This document shows, piece after piece, positions 53,140 through 64,000 of a DNA stretch of 64,000 bases (position 1 is the first letter of the stretch; every line of letters starts with the position of its first letter). The stretch is from Sapria himalayana (lineage: Eukaryota > Streptophyta > Magnoliopsida > Malpighiales > Rafflesiaceae). The stretch covers positions 161,022 to 225,021 of the forward strand of contig JAREIK010002984.1 in assembly GCA_029783825.1 (NCBI GenBank). Reading direction: 5' to 3'. Position numbers and translations under genes: made by a program. The notes under the pieces are model-generated. The model saw only the letters and a list, made by a program, of their open reading frames with translations. It did not search any database and had not been told where the DNA came from.

Positions 53140-53732
53140 ACCATCCCCATTAATCCCAAGCCTTTTCTTAACAATTTGACTGGGAAGTCGTTCATCGTAA
53201 AACTCAAGTAGGGAATGGAATACAAAGGTGAGCTACCTTCTATTCTTTTCCTGTGCATTGTAGTTTTTTTTCTCATTTTTTTTCTTTGGTTTTTTTAGGT
53301 TTCCTTGCTTCGGTGGATTCCTATATGAACCTACAGATGTGAAAAAATTCAATACCACGCAGTATGTTGTCATTTCAACTTACATTTCCCTTTTGTTTGG
53401 CACTTTCTAACTTTCTTATAATTAATCCTGGACTGATGCGTGAAGCTGGGAAACACAGAAGAATATGTTGATGGACAGTTCACCGAAAATCTAGGAGAAA
53501 TCTTGATTCGGGATTTAAAAATAAGCTTTTGTTTATTTCGTTGTGTGAAATTTCTAGCAAATGGCAGTTAGTGTTGTATCCGCTAGTCTATCTATTTATC
53601 AGTGATATTGTATTGTGTTCTTTATTGGTTTGTAAATGTAGTATGTTATGCTCCATATGCAGGTGTAACAATATTCTCTATCTGCATGGAGTACCAAAGG
53701 AAAAAGAACTAGAAGATGCTTACCATGCCTGA
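53140..53732 (+). pseudogene. Small nuclear ribonucleoprotein F (SmF) gene copy with introns
   Basis: Four pieces in order reproduce the Sm fold of SmF, the core subunit of spliceosomal snRNPs. Exon 1 (53140-53227): IPINPKPFLNNLTGK, then GMEYKG. Exon 2 (53299-53336): GFLASVDSYMNLQ. Exon 3 (53446 to about 53510): LGNTEEYVDGQFTENLGEIL, then IR. Exon 4 (53663-53732): CNNILYLHGVPKEKELEDAY, then a TGA stop. Intron 1 keeps gtgagc and tttttag. Defects: KLKW has become KLK-stop (TAG for TGG); the donor after exon 2 reads AT and that after exon 3 reads GG where GT is expected. So it is a genomic (not retroposed) copy that has since decayed, lying between the TnpA-like gene and the CACTA terminus. Confidence 0.9.
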
Positions 53733-53904
53733 GAGACCTATATGTGTGTTTTTTAAGCCCTAGAATATTACCTTCTATTGTCTATGATGGTATGTGTATT
53801 TGCATGAAAGTACATGTGTCTGTGTTTAGACACGCACACAAGCACATACATACATGAACAAGTATACATACATGCAACTAATTGCAAGGTTAAAAAATGA
53901 TGTT

Positions 53905-54063
53905 GGAAGTGCAGCTAGATACAAAAAGGGAAATTGTAGATACATGGAAGGAGTTGGAGGCGGAGAGGAAATGCAAACTATAACTAAAGGAAGCAATGAA
54001 GATGGTTGTGGAGGGACATGCTCAGGTGCTAGAGTAGTATGCATATTTTGAGGAGCTAGGGAA
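53905..54063 (+). pseudogene. Kinesin-12-like coiled-coil fragment
   Basis: The frame starting at 53909 reads EIVDTWKELEAERKCKL, a TAA stop, LKEAMKMVVEGHAQVLE, a TAG stop, then YAYFEELGK. EAM-MA-EGHARLLEQYA-LEE is a phrase of the stalk of plant phragmoplast kinesins (KIN-12 group). The TAG stands exactly where CAG (Q of EQYA) is expected. The fragment is short, so the family call is tentative. The open frame at 53854-54051 in another register is a shadow. It lies 170 bp downstream of SmF and 270 bp from the subterminal repeats. Confidence 0.5.
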
Positions 54064-54329
54064 ATGAAAGCAACGTTACTTTCATAGACAGATTATACTG
54101 TATGTACTGTCATTAGATACATTGATGAAGAATAAGATGTAATCAAGTTTTGTTATGTTTCTATTTTAACTGTGTAACATATTATATCAGAATATTTTAT
54201 TAACTAATTTTATTTTTTATTAATTATAAATATTGTTTTATAGTTTATAGTTTTATTAAATTATATATAAAAATTTAAAAATATGTAATTAATTTTTATG
54301 TAAAAAATTAAAAATGTGAAAATAAATTT

Positions 54330-54574
54330 GGAATGAAAATAGCTAGGGATTTTCCATCACTAATTTAGCTAGGGAATTTTCTCTCGCTAATTTTGCTTTA
54401 GAAATTTTCCTCGTTAATTTTGCTATGGATTATAGTACTCGTTAATTTTTGCGACAAGCACTTTAGATTAGGAAAGGTTCTATCATTAATCCATTATTAT
54501 ACCTACTTTGGCGATGGAAAATGCCCATTTTTCTAAAAAATTTTTTCTAGCTGTTTGGGATTTTTATTATGGTG
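54330..54574. mobile_element. CACTA right terminus with subterminal repeats
   Basis: Subterminal words come every 20-30 bp (aatagctagggattttcc, atttagctagggaattttct, ctcgctaattttgc, ctcgttaattttgc) and end in CTAGCTGTTTGGGATTTTTA then TTATGGTG (54547-54574). The complement starts CACCATAATAAAAATCCCAA, matching the termini at 11498 and 38930. The last bases read GGTG instead of AGTG, so the end is mutated. It closes the plus-strand transposase/TnpA region. Confidence 0.78.
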
Positions 54575-55700
54575 CATAATGTCGAACTCACATTGACTAT
54601 TAAGAAATCATAATTAAAAAAACTAAATTAAATTACTTCATGTGAAGAATTGAAAGATGAGGTAGATAAGTTCATCGTGTTGCAGTTCAACACTACCACA
54701 TTCACAGAATGATGATCCATTGTTTCAACTAATAGATGTATTAAGTCTAAAATCGCAAGCTCATTCTGCAACATTTATGATTCTAGTCACTAATATCATT
54801 GATCATTTAATAAAAAAACAAAAAACAAAAAATCAAAACAAATCGATCCGACTCAACTTGAAATACAACTTTGTAGATGCGATAGGAACTTACTTCATCG
54901 TTCTCAATGCCAACCAGGATAAATAAAGATGCATAGCACTGCTATATGATTTTGTAGTTATGATGCTCCAAAAATGAGTAGCACAAAGAGATCACAACAT
55001 AGAAATAACTTCAAATAGTGGAACAATACCCATGGCTGTGAAGAATCCACGTCTATGAGAAATAAAATCAGAAAAGAAGTAACAAGATGATTAACAAATA
55101 ATAATGACCCACTACTCTATATGCTTAAAGCATTTCCAAATGATTTAACCTTATAGGGCATGCTGTTATTCAATAGCTCACCATTCATAGTTGAACTTCC
55201 ATCATTATATGGTAGATAATAGTTATTAAATTCTTGAATTGAACTTACATCATCATAAAAATATATCATACAGACAGAAGTCTGCATATCTTTTTAGTTT
55301 GTAAAAATTATTAGGTGGTGATTAATAAAAGGTAAACCCAATTATTCTAATTCAACAATATTTCAAAATTAGTTTAGTTGATCGTGAGGATTGTATGCAG
55401 CAAAAAGAGATCCAGGTAGTGATTATCACTTATAGATAACATGAATAATGTCCCCCCCCCCCCCCTTCCAGCCACTAATATCTCTAGGGGCTAGACATAG
55501 CTGAGCCTACAGATTCTCTAGTATGTTTTCTACAAAAAAATTTTCCATTGAACCATTTTTTTTAATATAGATGGACATAGAGTGAGCAGAAGTCCTGACA
55601 TATCTTTTTTTCCTGATTTACATACATTGAACTTGTCTGCCTTTGTGCACGAAAACTCATGTGGGGCAAGATAAATGTTATGCCTCATCATTCTTGCATT
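54575..55700. other. No gene recognised between the CACTA end and the HD-Zip pseudogene
   Basis: AT-rich sequence with an open frame at 54720-54926 that has no recognisable motif, and a C14 run at 55452-55465. Confidence 0.45.
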
Positions 55701-55704
55701 CAAA

Positions 55705-56470
55705 ATAATACATGATGCTCCCCTATTCGCATCTACTTATGATCAGATTTTCCAACTCTAATTCTTTTTGTGCTTCCATTTCGATATCCTCATCTATAGT
55801 AGAAGGAAATCTTTCTAGTCAAAGAAGCAACGTCAGTAGCAATTATGTTTGCAGAATCGAATACCAATGTTTTTTTGATGGATTTGATGAAAAAGGATGT
55901 GTAGAAGAATTAAGAAATGGGAGTAGAGAAAAGAAGAGATGCCTAATAATAGATCAAGTGAAGGCAATGAAGAAAAACAAGCTTGAACAACATAGGAAAA
56001 AAACTCGCTCATGAACTTGGCTTGCATCCAAGACAAATAGTTGTTTGGTTCTAAAACTACCATGCTAGGTAGAAAACTAAGCATTTAGAGAGAGATTATG
56101 GCCTCATGAAAGCAAATAATGATTCAATGAAGCTCAATTATGAAGCCCTTAAACATTATCATGAAGCCTTGATAAAAAAAATTAGAAAAAAAGGCACATC
56201 TTAATGCTGAAAACATAGTGACTAGTAGCTTGTTCAACAAGGGGGAGGGTCTTTTACCAGAAATAGACTAGAAGGAATTTAAGAGTGGATTATTAGATAG
56301 TGATTCGAGTGCGATCCTGAAGGATGATAATAGTTTGGATATTGGGATTTCTTCTATCAGGTTGAAAAATTGTAGCAAATCACATATCAAATTATGATAG
56401 TCAAGCATGGAATCATGGATTAATACATACAGATATGGAATGGGGTTGAAGATTACGAAAGCACACATCC
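55705..56470 (+). pseudogene. HD-Zip class I homeobox-leucine zipper pseudogene
   Basis: The order follows a plant HD-Zip I transcription factor. An N-terminal acidic part (DGFDEKGCVEELRNGSREKK) leads into the homeodomain: RCLIIDQVKAMKKN, a frameshift near 55998, KLAHELGLHPRQIVVWF, a TAA where Q of WFQN is expected, then AR-stop where RARW is expected. The zipper follows directly (KHLERDYGLMKANNDSMKLN, YEALKHYHEAL, about 56085-56185). The family's C-terminal DSDSSAILKDDNS is at 56298-56333. Homeodomain and zipper are contiguous, without the intron common near KTKQLE in this class, so a processed copy is possible. Upstream start is unclear. HD-Zip proteins bind pseudopalindromic DNA as dimers; this one is broken. 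Confidence 0.85.
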
Positions 56471-56521
56471 TCTCCTATGAATTAGTTGCTATCTACTTCA
56501 AACTAGAAGTTGTAACTTGCA

Positions 56522-56706
56522 ATGCTCACGTCTAGTGCACAAAAAAAAATCCTAGGCGAGTTTTAGGTTTTTATGCTCATGACCTAGTGCATAAAAAAAA
56601 CTAGATGAGTTTTAGGTTTTTATGCTCATCACCTGCTTACGACATGGTGCACGAAACTATGTTCATCATAGTTCCTCTTTCGAAAGGAACTGTGATCAAC
56701 AGTGAA
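56522..56706. repeat. 50-bp tandem repeat followed by an imperfect palindrome
   Basis: ATGCTCA starts units at 56522, 56573 and 56622 (periods 51 and 49 bp) sharing cctagtgca, the A-run and gagttttaggttttt. Directly after, 56661-56706 is an inverted repeat centred on TTCGAA (GTTCCTCTTTCGAAAGGAAC core, outer arms GTTCA and TGAAC). Confidence 0.75.
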
Positions 56707-57719
56707 CAAATGCAACTTTTAGGATTTTATTTATAATTTTTATGAAGATAATAAGAAATAAATTTATAGTCATAAAATTATATATTATTTGATATATTTT
56801 AAAATTTATAAAAATCCTAAATTAATTTATAATAAGAAGATCATAAAAATAAATATTTATTATTTTAATAAAAATATAATATAAAAAGCTAATAATCAAA
56901 ATCTTATGCAATGCTTTAATTATTAAATATTTTAGTGAGTGCAAAAATAAAACATGAATTCAACTAAACTAAGGTCAATTTGATAGAACTTTTCAAATGT
57001 GTTAATAAGGCAAAGAATTATTTTAAGTATTTTTAGGACAAAAAAAATATCATTAGTAATATTTAAAAAAAATTTGAAACTCTAAAAAACACTTGACGTG
57101 TTCTTTTAATAAACATTTGGAGATTATTATTTTTATAACACTTGAAGTGATTTTTTTAAAAATTCAATTTTGTTTGTAAATATTTTTTAAAAGATTTATA
57201 TAATCATAAAAATAGTTTTATTACAGTTATATTAATATAAATATATTCATTATTTTAGATTTTTTATAAATATTTTTTTATAATCATACAAATAATAATC
57301 TTAAGCTTTTATTAATACAAATGTTTAAGTATATGCATTTATTAATTCAAAAAATTAAAAAATTGTTTATAATTATAGAATTAATTATTTAATGTTTTTA
57401 TTAATACAAATATTTAAATTTATTTTTTAATTAAATCAAATATTATATTGTAAATATTTTTAATATTTTATAATTCTATTTATAGTTAATTTAGGCTTTA
57501 TTAAAATAAATTTTTATTTGTATTTATATATTTTTGTTATTATATATTTATAATATCCTATTTTTATTATTATATGAGAAAGCATCTTTCAAGGAACCCT
57601 AATCTATAGACCATGACAAACCTTTAATATAAAAAATTACATCAAATATTAAAACAAATAATATAAAAAAAGAAAATAATTAAGAATAGATTAATGATAG
57701 AAATAATCCTTAGATAAAT
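56707..57719. other. Very AT-rich stretch, nothing recognised
   Basis: Long A/T runs with dense stops on both strands. Confidence 0.5.
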
Positions 57720-58097
57720 AGCTAGGGAAAATTCCAAGCTAAATGTATATATTTTGTAATAATTATTAATTAAGGATGAATCACTTGCATTTAATATATA
57801 ATTGTAAAAAAATTTATAGAGAATTATTAGCGAGTGTTTTTTTCTCGCGTTAAGTAGCTAGAAAAAATCTGTATCTAAAGTCATTGCTAAATTTTATGCC
57901 AATCTTTGTGACAAATTCTGTGATAATAATAGATAGAAAAATTTTTCAATTAAAAATTTCTGTCTCTAATCTATCACAAATCCATTACAAATTTATTATT
58001 CAATGTAAAATCAAACAACTCTCGCTATTCCCTAGCTAATCCCTTGCATATTAGGAAGGGAATATATTCCTAGCAAAATATTCGTAGGTAATTATTA
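57720..58097. mobile_element. CACTA-like subterminal region ending at the GATA array
   Basis: Carries atagctagggaaaattcc, ttagcgag, gtagctagaaaaa, ctcgctattccctagctaat and ttcctagcaaaatattc, the same word set as 54.33-54.57 kb. The last bases before GATA, aattattatag, resemble the expected terminus ttattatagtg without its final bases. Alignment is by eye and weaker than for the other three termini. Confidence 0.55.
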
Positions 58098-61000
58098 TAG
58101 ATAGATAAATATAGATATAGACAGATAGATAAATAGGAATATAGAGTGATAGACAGATATATAGATAGATAGATGTATAGATGTATAGAAAGATAGACAT
58201 ATATAAAGATAAATAGATAAATAGATAGACAATTAGACATATAGACTAATAGATAGAAAGAAGGATGGACTTATAGGTATATAGGTATATAGGTAAGTGG
58301 ATTAATAGACAAATAGATAGATAGATAGATAGATAAACATAAAGGTAGATAGACAGAAAGAATTATAGACAGATAGACAGATAGAAATATAGATATATAG
58401 ATAGATAGACATACATATAGATAAACTAATTGATAGATAGTCAGATCGAAAGATTTGTAGATAGAAAGATAGATAAATTGATAGAAAGATAGATAAATAG
58501 ATGGATAGATAAATAGGTAGATAGATAGATATATATATATATATACATACATATAAATATATAGAAAGATAGATAGATTGACAGATTAACAGATAGATAG
58601 ATAAATAGACTGATTGAAAAATGTATAAATAGATAGATTAATTAATGATTAGATAGACAAATAGACAGATAGATATATATTTATAGACAGTAAGATAGAT
58701 AGTTTGATAGATAGTTAGATAGAGAGATTAGTAGATATCAAGATAGACAAATTGAGATAGATAGATATATTGATTATAGACACATATATAGGTAGATAGA
58801 TAGATAGATAGAATAGATAGATATTTAATAGATAGATAGAAAGATAAATAGTTAGATAGATAGATAGATAGATAGACACTTAGACATATAAAAAGAAAGA
58901 TACATTAATAGATTTATAGATAGAAAAATCGACAGATAAATAGAATTGATAGTTGGATAGATAGACAGATTGATAGATGGTGAGATAGACAAAATAGACA
59001 AATAGAAAAATATATAGATAGAGAGATAAATAGCTAGAAAGACAAATATACAGATAGACAGACAGACAGATAGATAGATAGATAGATAGATATATAGACA
59101 AATGATCGTAGAAAGATATATAGATATACAAATAACATATAGACAAATAGAAAGATAGATTGACAGATAGACAGAGATAGACAAATAGATATATTGATAG
59201 AAAGATAGATTGACATATAAAGAAATTAACATATAGATAGATATACAGATAGACATATAGAAAGATAGACATATAGTCAGTTAGACAGGTAGACAAGTAG
59301 ATAGACAAATAAATAGATAGATATATAAAGAAATAGTTAGATAGATAGATAAATGGATATATAGAAAGATAGATGATTAACTGAGACACAGATATATAGA
59401 CTAATATACAAATAGATAGAGAGATATACAAATAGATAGATAGAGAGATAGGCAAAATGATAGATTTATAGATATATAGATAGAAAGATATATAGATAGA
59501 CCACTTGAAAGAGAGACAGATAGACAAATATACAAAAAGATTGCTAGATAGATAGATAGATAGATAGAGATATAAACAAATAAATAGATAGATAGATTGA
59601 TTGATTGAAATATAGATAGATTGACTAATTTAAAGATGGATAGATAGACATATAGAAAGATAGACAGATAGATATATATAATGATAGACAATAGATAGAT
59701 AGATAGATGGATATATAGACAGACAAATAGATAGGTAGACAAAGAGAAAGATAAGAAGATAGATAGATAAATATATACACAAATAGACAATTAGATAGAT
59801 ATAAAGATAGATAAAGAGATAAATAGATAGGAAAAGAGATAGATAAAAAGATATAGAGATATATAGACAGATAGTTAGAGAGATGGATTGATAGATAGAC
59901 AGATTGAAAGATAGATAGATAGACAGAAAGATATAAAGATAGATAGACATATAGATAGATAGACAGATAGACATATATATAAATAGATAGATAGAATATA
60001 GATAGATAGACATATAGATTGATACAATTTTGAGAGATAGAAAGATAGATAAATAGACAGATAGTCCGATAGATAGATAGAAAGATAGATAGATATTCAT
60101 ATAGATAAATAGACAAATAGACAGATATACTGAAAGACTAATAGACATATAGACAGATATATAAAAATAAAGATATATAGATAGACTGAAAGATAATTAG
60201 AGGGAAAGATAGATATATAGATAGATAGATAGATAGACACATAGATAGATAGACAAATAGTTAGATAGATAGAAAGACAAATATGCATATTGACTGATAG
60301 ATAGGTAGATGGATAGGTAGATTGACATATAGATAGTGAGATAGATAAATTGATTGATAGACATATAGATTAAAACATAGACATATAGACAGAAAGATAA
60401 ATAGACAAATAGATAGATGCATAGATAGATACATAGGTATACAGGTAGATAGGTAGATATGTAGTTAGGTAGACAGATAGAGACACAGATAGATGCATAG
60501 ATAGATATACACATAGATATATAAATTGATAGACATATAGGTAAATAGGTAGATAGACAAATAGATGGACAAACAGATATAAAGATAGATAGGCAAGTAG
60601 ATAGAAAGATTAATAGATATATAGATAGATAGAATTATAAAAATATAGATTTAAAAAAAACATATAGACAAATAGTCAGATAGAAGGATAGACATGTAGG
60701 CAAATAAAAAGAAAGACATATAGACAAATATACAAAAAGATAGATAGATAGATTAACAAATAGATAGGTAGATAAAAAGATATATAGATAGATAGATTGA
60801 TTGATTAATTGATAAATTGATAGATAGATAGAAAATTGATAGATAGATAGATAGATAAATAGACAGATAGATATTAAAGATAGATTGATATATAGAGAGA
60901 TAGATAGACTGACAGTTAGTTAGACAGATAAAATGATAACCACATAGACAGATAGACTAATAGACTAATAGACTGAAAGATAGATAAATAGAAATTAAGA

Positions 61001-62086
61001 TAGATAGATAGATAAATTGATTGAATGAATGATAGACAGATAGATAGATAAAAACACATATAAACTAATAGATAGATAGACATTTATATAGTTAGAAATA
61101 TCGATACATTGATAGACAAATAGAAATGATTATAATTAAAAATATAGATAGTTAAATATATCGACAGATAGATAGATAAATATTTAGATAGACTGATAGA
61201 CATATAGATAGATAGATACATAGACAAATATATAGATTAATTGATATTGAAAATGGATAGATAGATAGATTAATAGATGATTAGATAGACAAATAGACAA
61301 CTAGACAAATAGATATATAGATAGAAAGATAGATAGTTTGACTGATAGTTAGATAGAGAGATTAGTAGATATTAACATAGACAAATTGATAGAAAGATAG
61401 ATAGATTATAAACATATATATTGGTATACATATAGATAGATAGAATAGATAGATGATTAATAAATAGATAGTTAGTTAGAAAGATAGAATGATAGATAGA
61501 CATATAGAAAGATATATACATTGATAGATATATAGATAGACAGATGACATATTTCACAGATGGATATATAGACATATTGATAGATAAAGAGATAGACAAA
61601 TAAAAAAATAAATAGATAAATAGAAAGAAAAATAGAAAGATAGATAGATAGATAGATAGACATATAGACAAATGATAGTAGAGAGATAGATAGATAGACA
61701 AATATTAGATAAAAAAATCGAAAGATAGATATATAGAAAGATAATTGATAGATAGATAGACAGATAGAGAGATAGACAGATAGACATATTGACAGAAAGA
61801 TAGATTGACATATAAAAAAATGACAGATAGATATATAGCTAGATAGACATATTGACAGATAGACATATAGTTAATTTGACAAGTAAACATGTAAACAAGT
61901 AGTCAGACAAATAAATAGATAGATAATAAATAAATAAATAGTTAGATAGATAGACAGATGGATATATAGAAAGATAGATAGATAGAATGAGGACACTGAT
62001 AGATAGACAAATATACATATAGATAGAGAGATAGAAAAATAGATAGATGGAGAGAGACAAAATGATAGATAGACAGATATATTGAT

Positions 62087-62130
<44 letters not shown>

Positions 62131-62294
62131 TTTGATTGAAAGAGAAATAGATAGACAGATATACAAAAAGATATCTAGATAGATAACAGATAGAAATATA
62201 AACAAATAGATAGATAGACAGATAGACAGATAGATAGACTGAAAGATAGATTGACTAATTTATAGATAGTAGATAGACATATAAAAAGATAGAC

Positions 62295-62329
<35 letters not shown>

Positions 62330-64000
62330 GATAGACAATAGATAGATATATAGATAGAAAGATAAAAATATAGATAAATAAATAGATACACAAATAGATA
62401 GTTAGACAAATATAAAGATAGATAAGAGATGCATCGATATATAGATAGAGAGACAGAAAGATATAGAGATATACAGATAGTTAGATAGTTAGAAAGATAG
62501 ATTGATAGATAGACAGAATGACAGATAGATAGATAGACAGAAAGATATAAAGGTTGATAGGGATATAGATAGATAGACAAATAAACATATACAAATAGAT
62601 AGATAGATTGCTAGATAGACAAATAGATAGATAGACATATAGATTGATAGAATTTAGAGAGATAGAAAGATAAATAAATAGACGAATAGTTAGATAGATA
62701 GATTTACATATAAATAGATAGACAGATAGACAGATATACTAATAGACTAATAGACATATAGATAGATATATGAAAGAATATATATGGATAGATGAAAGAT
62801 AATTAGATAGAAGATAGATATATAGATAGATAGATAGACAACATAGATAGATAGATAGTTAGATAGATAGAAAGGGAAATATACATATTGACTATAGATA
62901 GATAGACAAATAGTTAGATAGAAAGATAAATAGACATATTGACTGATAGATAGATAAACAGATAGGTAGATAGGTAGATTTATTGATTGAAAACATAACA
63001 GCTAGATAGATAGATAAATAGACAAACAGATAGATACATAGATAAGATACACAGTTATACATGTAGATAGGTAGATATGTAGATAGGTAGACTGATAGAT
63101 AAATAGATAGATGCATAGATAAATAAATAGATAGATGCTAGATAAATAAATAGATAGATAGAATTGATAGACATATAGATAAATAGATAGATAGACAAAT
63201 ATATAGACATATGATAGAGAGATAAATAGACAGTAGATAGAAAGATGATAGATATATAGATAGATAGAATGAGAGAATTATAGATAGTAGAAATAATCAT
63301 ATAGACAAAAAGTCATATAGAAGGAGAGACAAGTAGACAAATAGAATGAAAGACATATAGACAAATATACAAATAGATATATGATAGATTGAAAAATAGA
63401 TAGATAAATAAATAAATATATATATATATATATATATAATATTTTTGATAGATAGATAGATAGACATATAGATAGATATAGACAAATAGATATTAAAGAT
63501 AGATAGATATATAAGAGACATAGACAAACAATTAAATAGACAGATAAAATGATAACCAGATATATAGATATACTAATAGACTAATAGACTGATAGATAGA
63601 TAGTAGATATAAAAATTAAGATAGATAGATAGATTAATAGACAGATAGATAAAATAAATAGACATATAAACTGACAGAAGATAGACAAAGACAGATATAC
63701 AATTAGAAAGATGATACATTGATAGACAAATAGAAATGATTATAATTAAAAATAAGATAGTTAAATATATGTCTAATAGATAGATAAATAGATAAATAAC
63801 ATAGAAATACTGATAGACATATAGATAGATAGACACATAGATAAATAGATAGATTAATAGATAGTAGAGGATAGGTAGAGATAGAGAGATAGATAGATAA
63901 TTGGAAAGACATAATTATAAAGAGATAGTTAGACAGGTAGAGAGATATATAGATAGCGGATAGAGAGATAGATAGATAGATAGATAGATATATAGATAGA
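58098..64000 (+). repeat. GATA/TAGA array, block 6, built of 2.6-kb duplicated units
   Basis: At least 5.9 kb, running out of the window, same orientation as the others. Landmarks repeat with a constant offset of about 2.63 kb: gagagattagtagatat at 58724 and 61354; ggatatatagaaagatagat at 59352 and about 61962; gattgactaattta at about 59620 and 62250; ataatgatagacaatagata at about 59677 and 62327; agacagatatact near 60120 and 62731; aaatagaaatgattataatt with aaaaat at about 61119 and 63728. (TA)n runs lie at about 62090-62128, 62298-62327 and 63416-63438, absent or shorter in the first unit. Confidence 0.95.

Noticed and set aside
54720..54926. 68-codon open frame
   Set aside because: Lys/Asn-rich run in AT-rich DNA with no motif and no supporting splice or promoter context.
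5140..63912. Dozens of long minus-strand open frames of Ser/Ile/Tyr/Leu, up to 298 codons (10022-10918)
   Set aside because: (TCTA)n contains no stop codon in any frame and always encodes the cycle Ser-Ile-Tyr-Leu. There is no start context, no codon bias and no domain. They track the repeat exactly.

Overview
The window is AT-rich nuclear DNA from a land plant, probably a flowering plant, and looks like heterochromatin. The evidence is plant-type L1 LINEs (DUF4283/CCHC ORF1, ORF2 with a C-terminal RNase H), a plant En/Spm-type CACTA transposase, and broken pieces of plant genes with intron positions still visible. I see no intact host gene and cannot name the species.

About 30 kb, nearly half of the window, is degenerate GATA (TAGA) tetranucleotide repeat with GACA, TTGA and GAAA variants. 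It lies in six blocks: 5.07-11.49, 11.77-13.17, 13.75-15.96, 18.23-25.41, 31.66-38.93 and 58.10-64.00 kb. All have the GATA strand on +. The very many open frames of Ser/Ile/Tyr/Leu on the minus strand are a by-product of (TCTA)n, which has no stop codon in any frame. The blocks contain older kilobase-scale duplications, with offsets near 2.6, 3.9 and 5.0-5.2 kb.

Layout. 0-1.8 kb: 3' part of a LINE without RNase H. 1.8-3.2 kb: an AT-rich satellite with a unit of about 550 bp. 3.5-5.07 kb: an unassigned exon-like piece, an NAT10-like gene fragment and an AT palindrome. 5.07-15.96 kb: GATA repeat broken by a CACTA terminus (11.5 kb) and a 582-bp retroposon (13.2 kb). 15.96-18.23 kb: CACTA TnpA-like remnant (minus) and a topoisomerase II fragment (plus). 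18.23-25.41 kb: GATA. 25.41-31.66 kb: a near-complete LINE inside GATA repeat. 31.66-38.93 kb: GATA. 38.93-54.57 kb: a CACTA territory with termini at both edges, TnpA-like remnant (minus), receptor-kinase exon (minus), the 550-bp satellite again with a second retroposon in it, a decayed CACTA transposase and TnpA-like gene (plus), an SmF pseudogene with introns, and a kinesin-like fragment. 54.6-58.1 kb: an HD-Zip pseudogene, short repeats and another CACTA-like end. 58.1-64 kb: GATA.

Two relationships tie the window together. First, CACTA termini lie at GATA block edges, and six fragments of unrelated host genes lie next to or inside CACTA sequence, as expected of gene-capturing (Pack-CACTA-like) elements. 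Second, three retroposons share only their last 60-90 bp, including a small CCTC/GAGG hairpin before the poly(A), while their bodies look unrelated. That pattern suggests a LINE whose reverse transcriptase recognises a 3' hairpin and also mobilises other RNAs. Most stops that break recognisable frames are TAG or TGA where CAG, CAA or TGG is expected, consistent with decay by cytosine deamination in silenced DNA.
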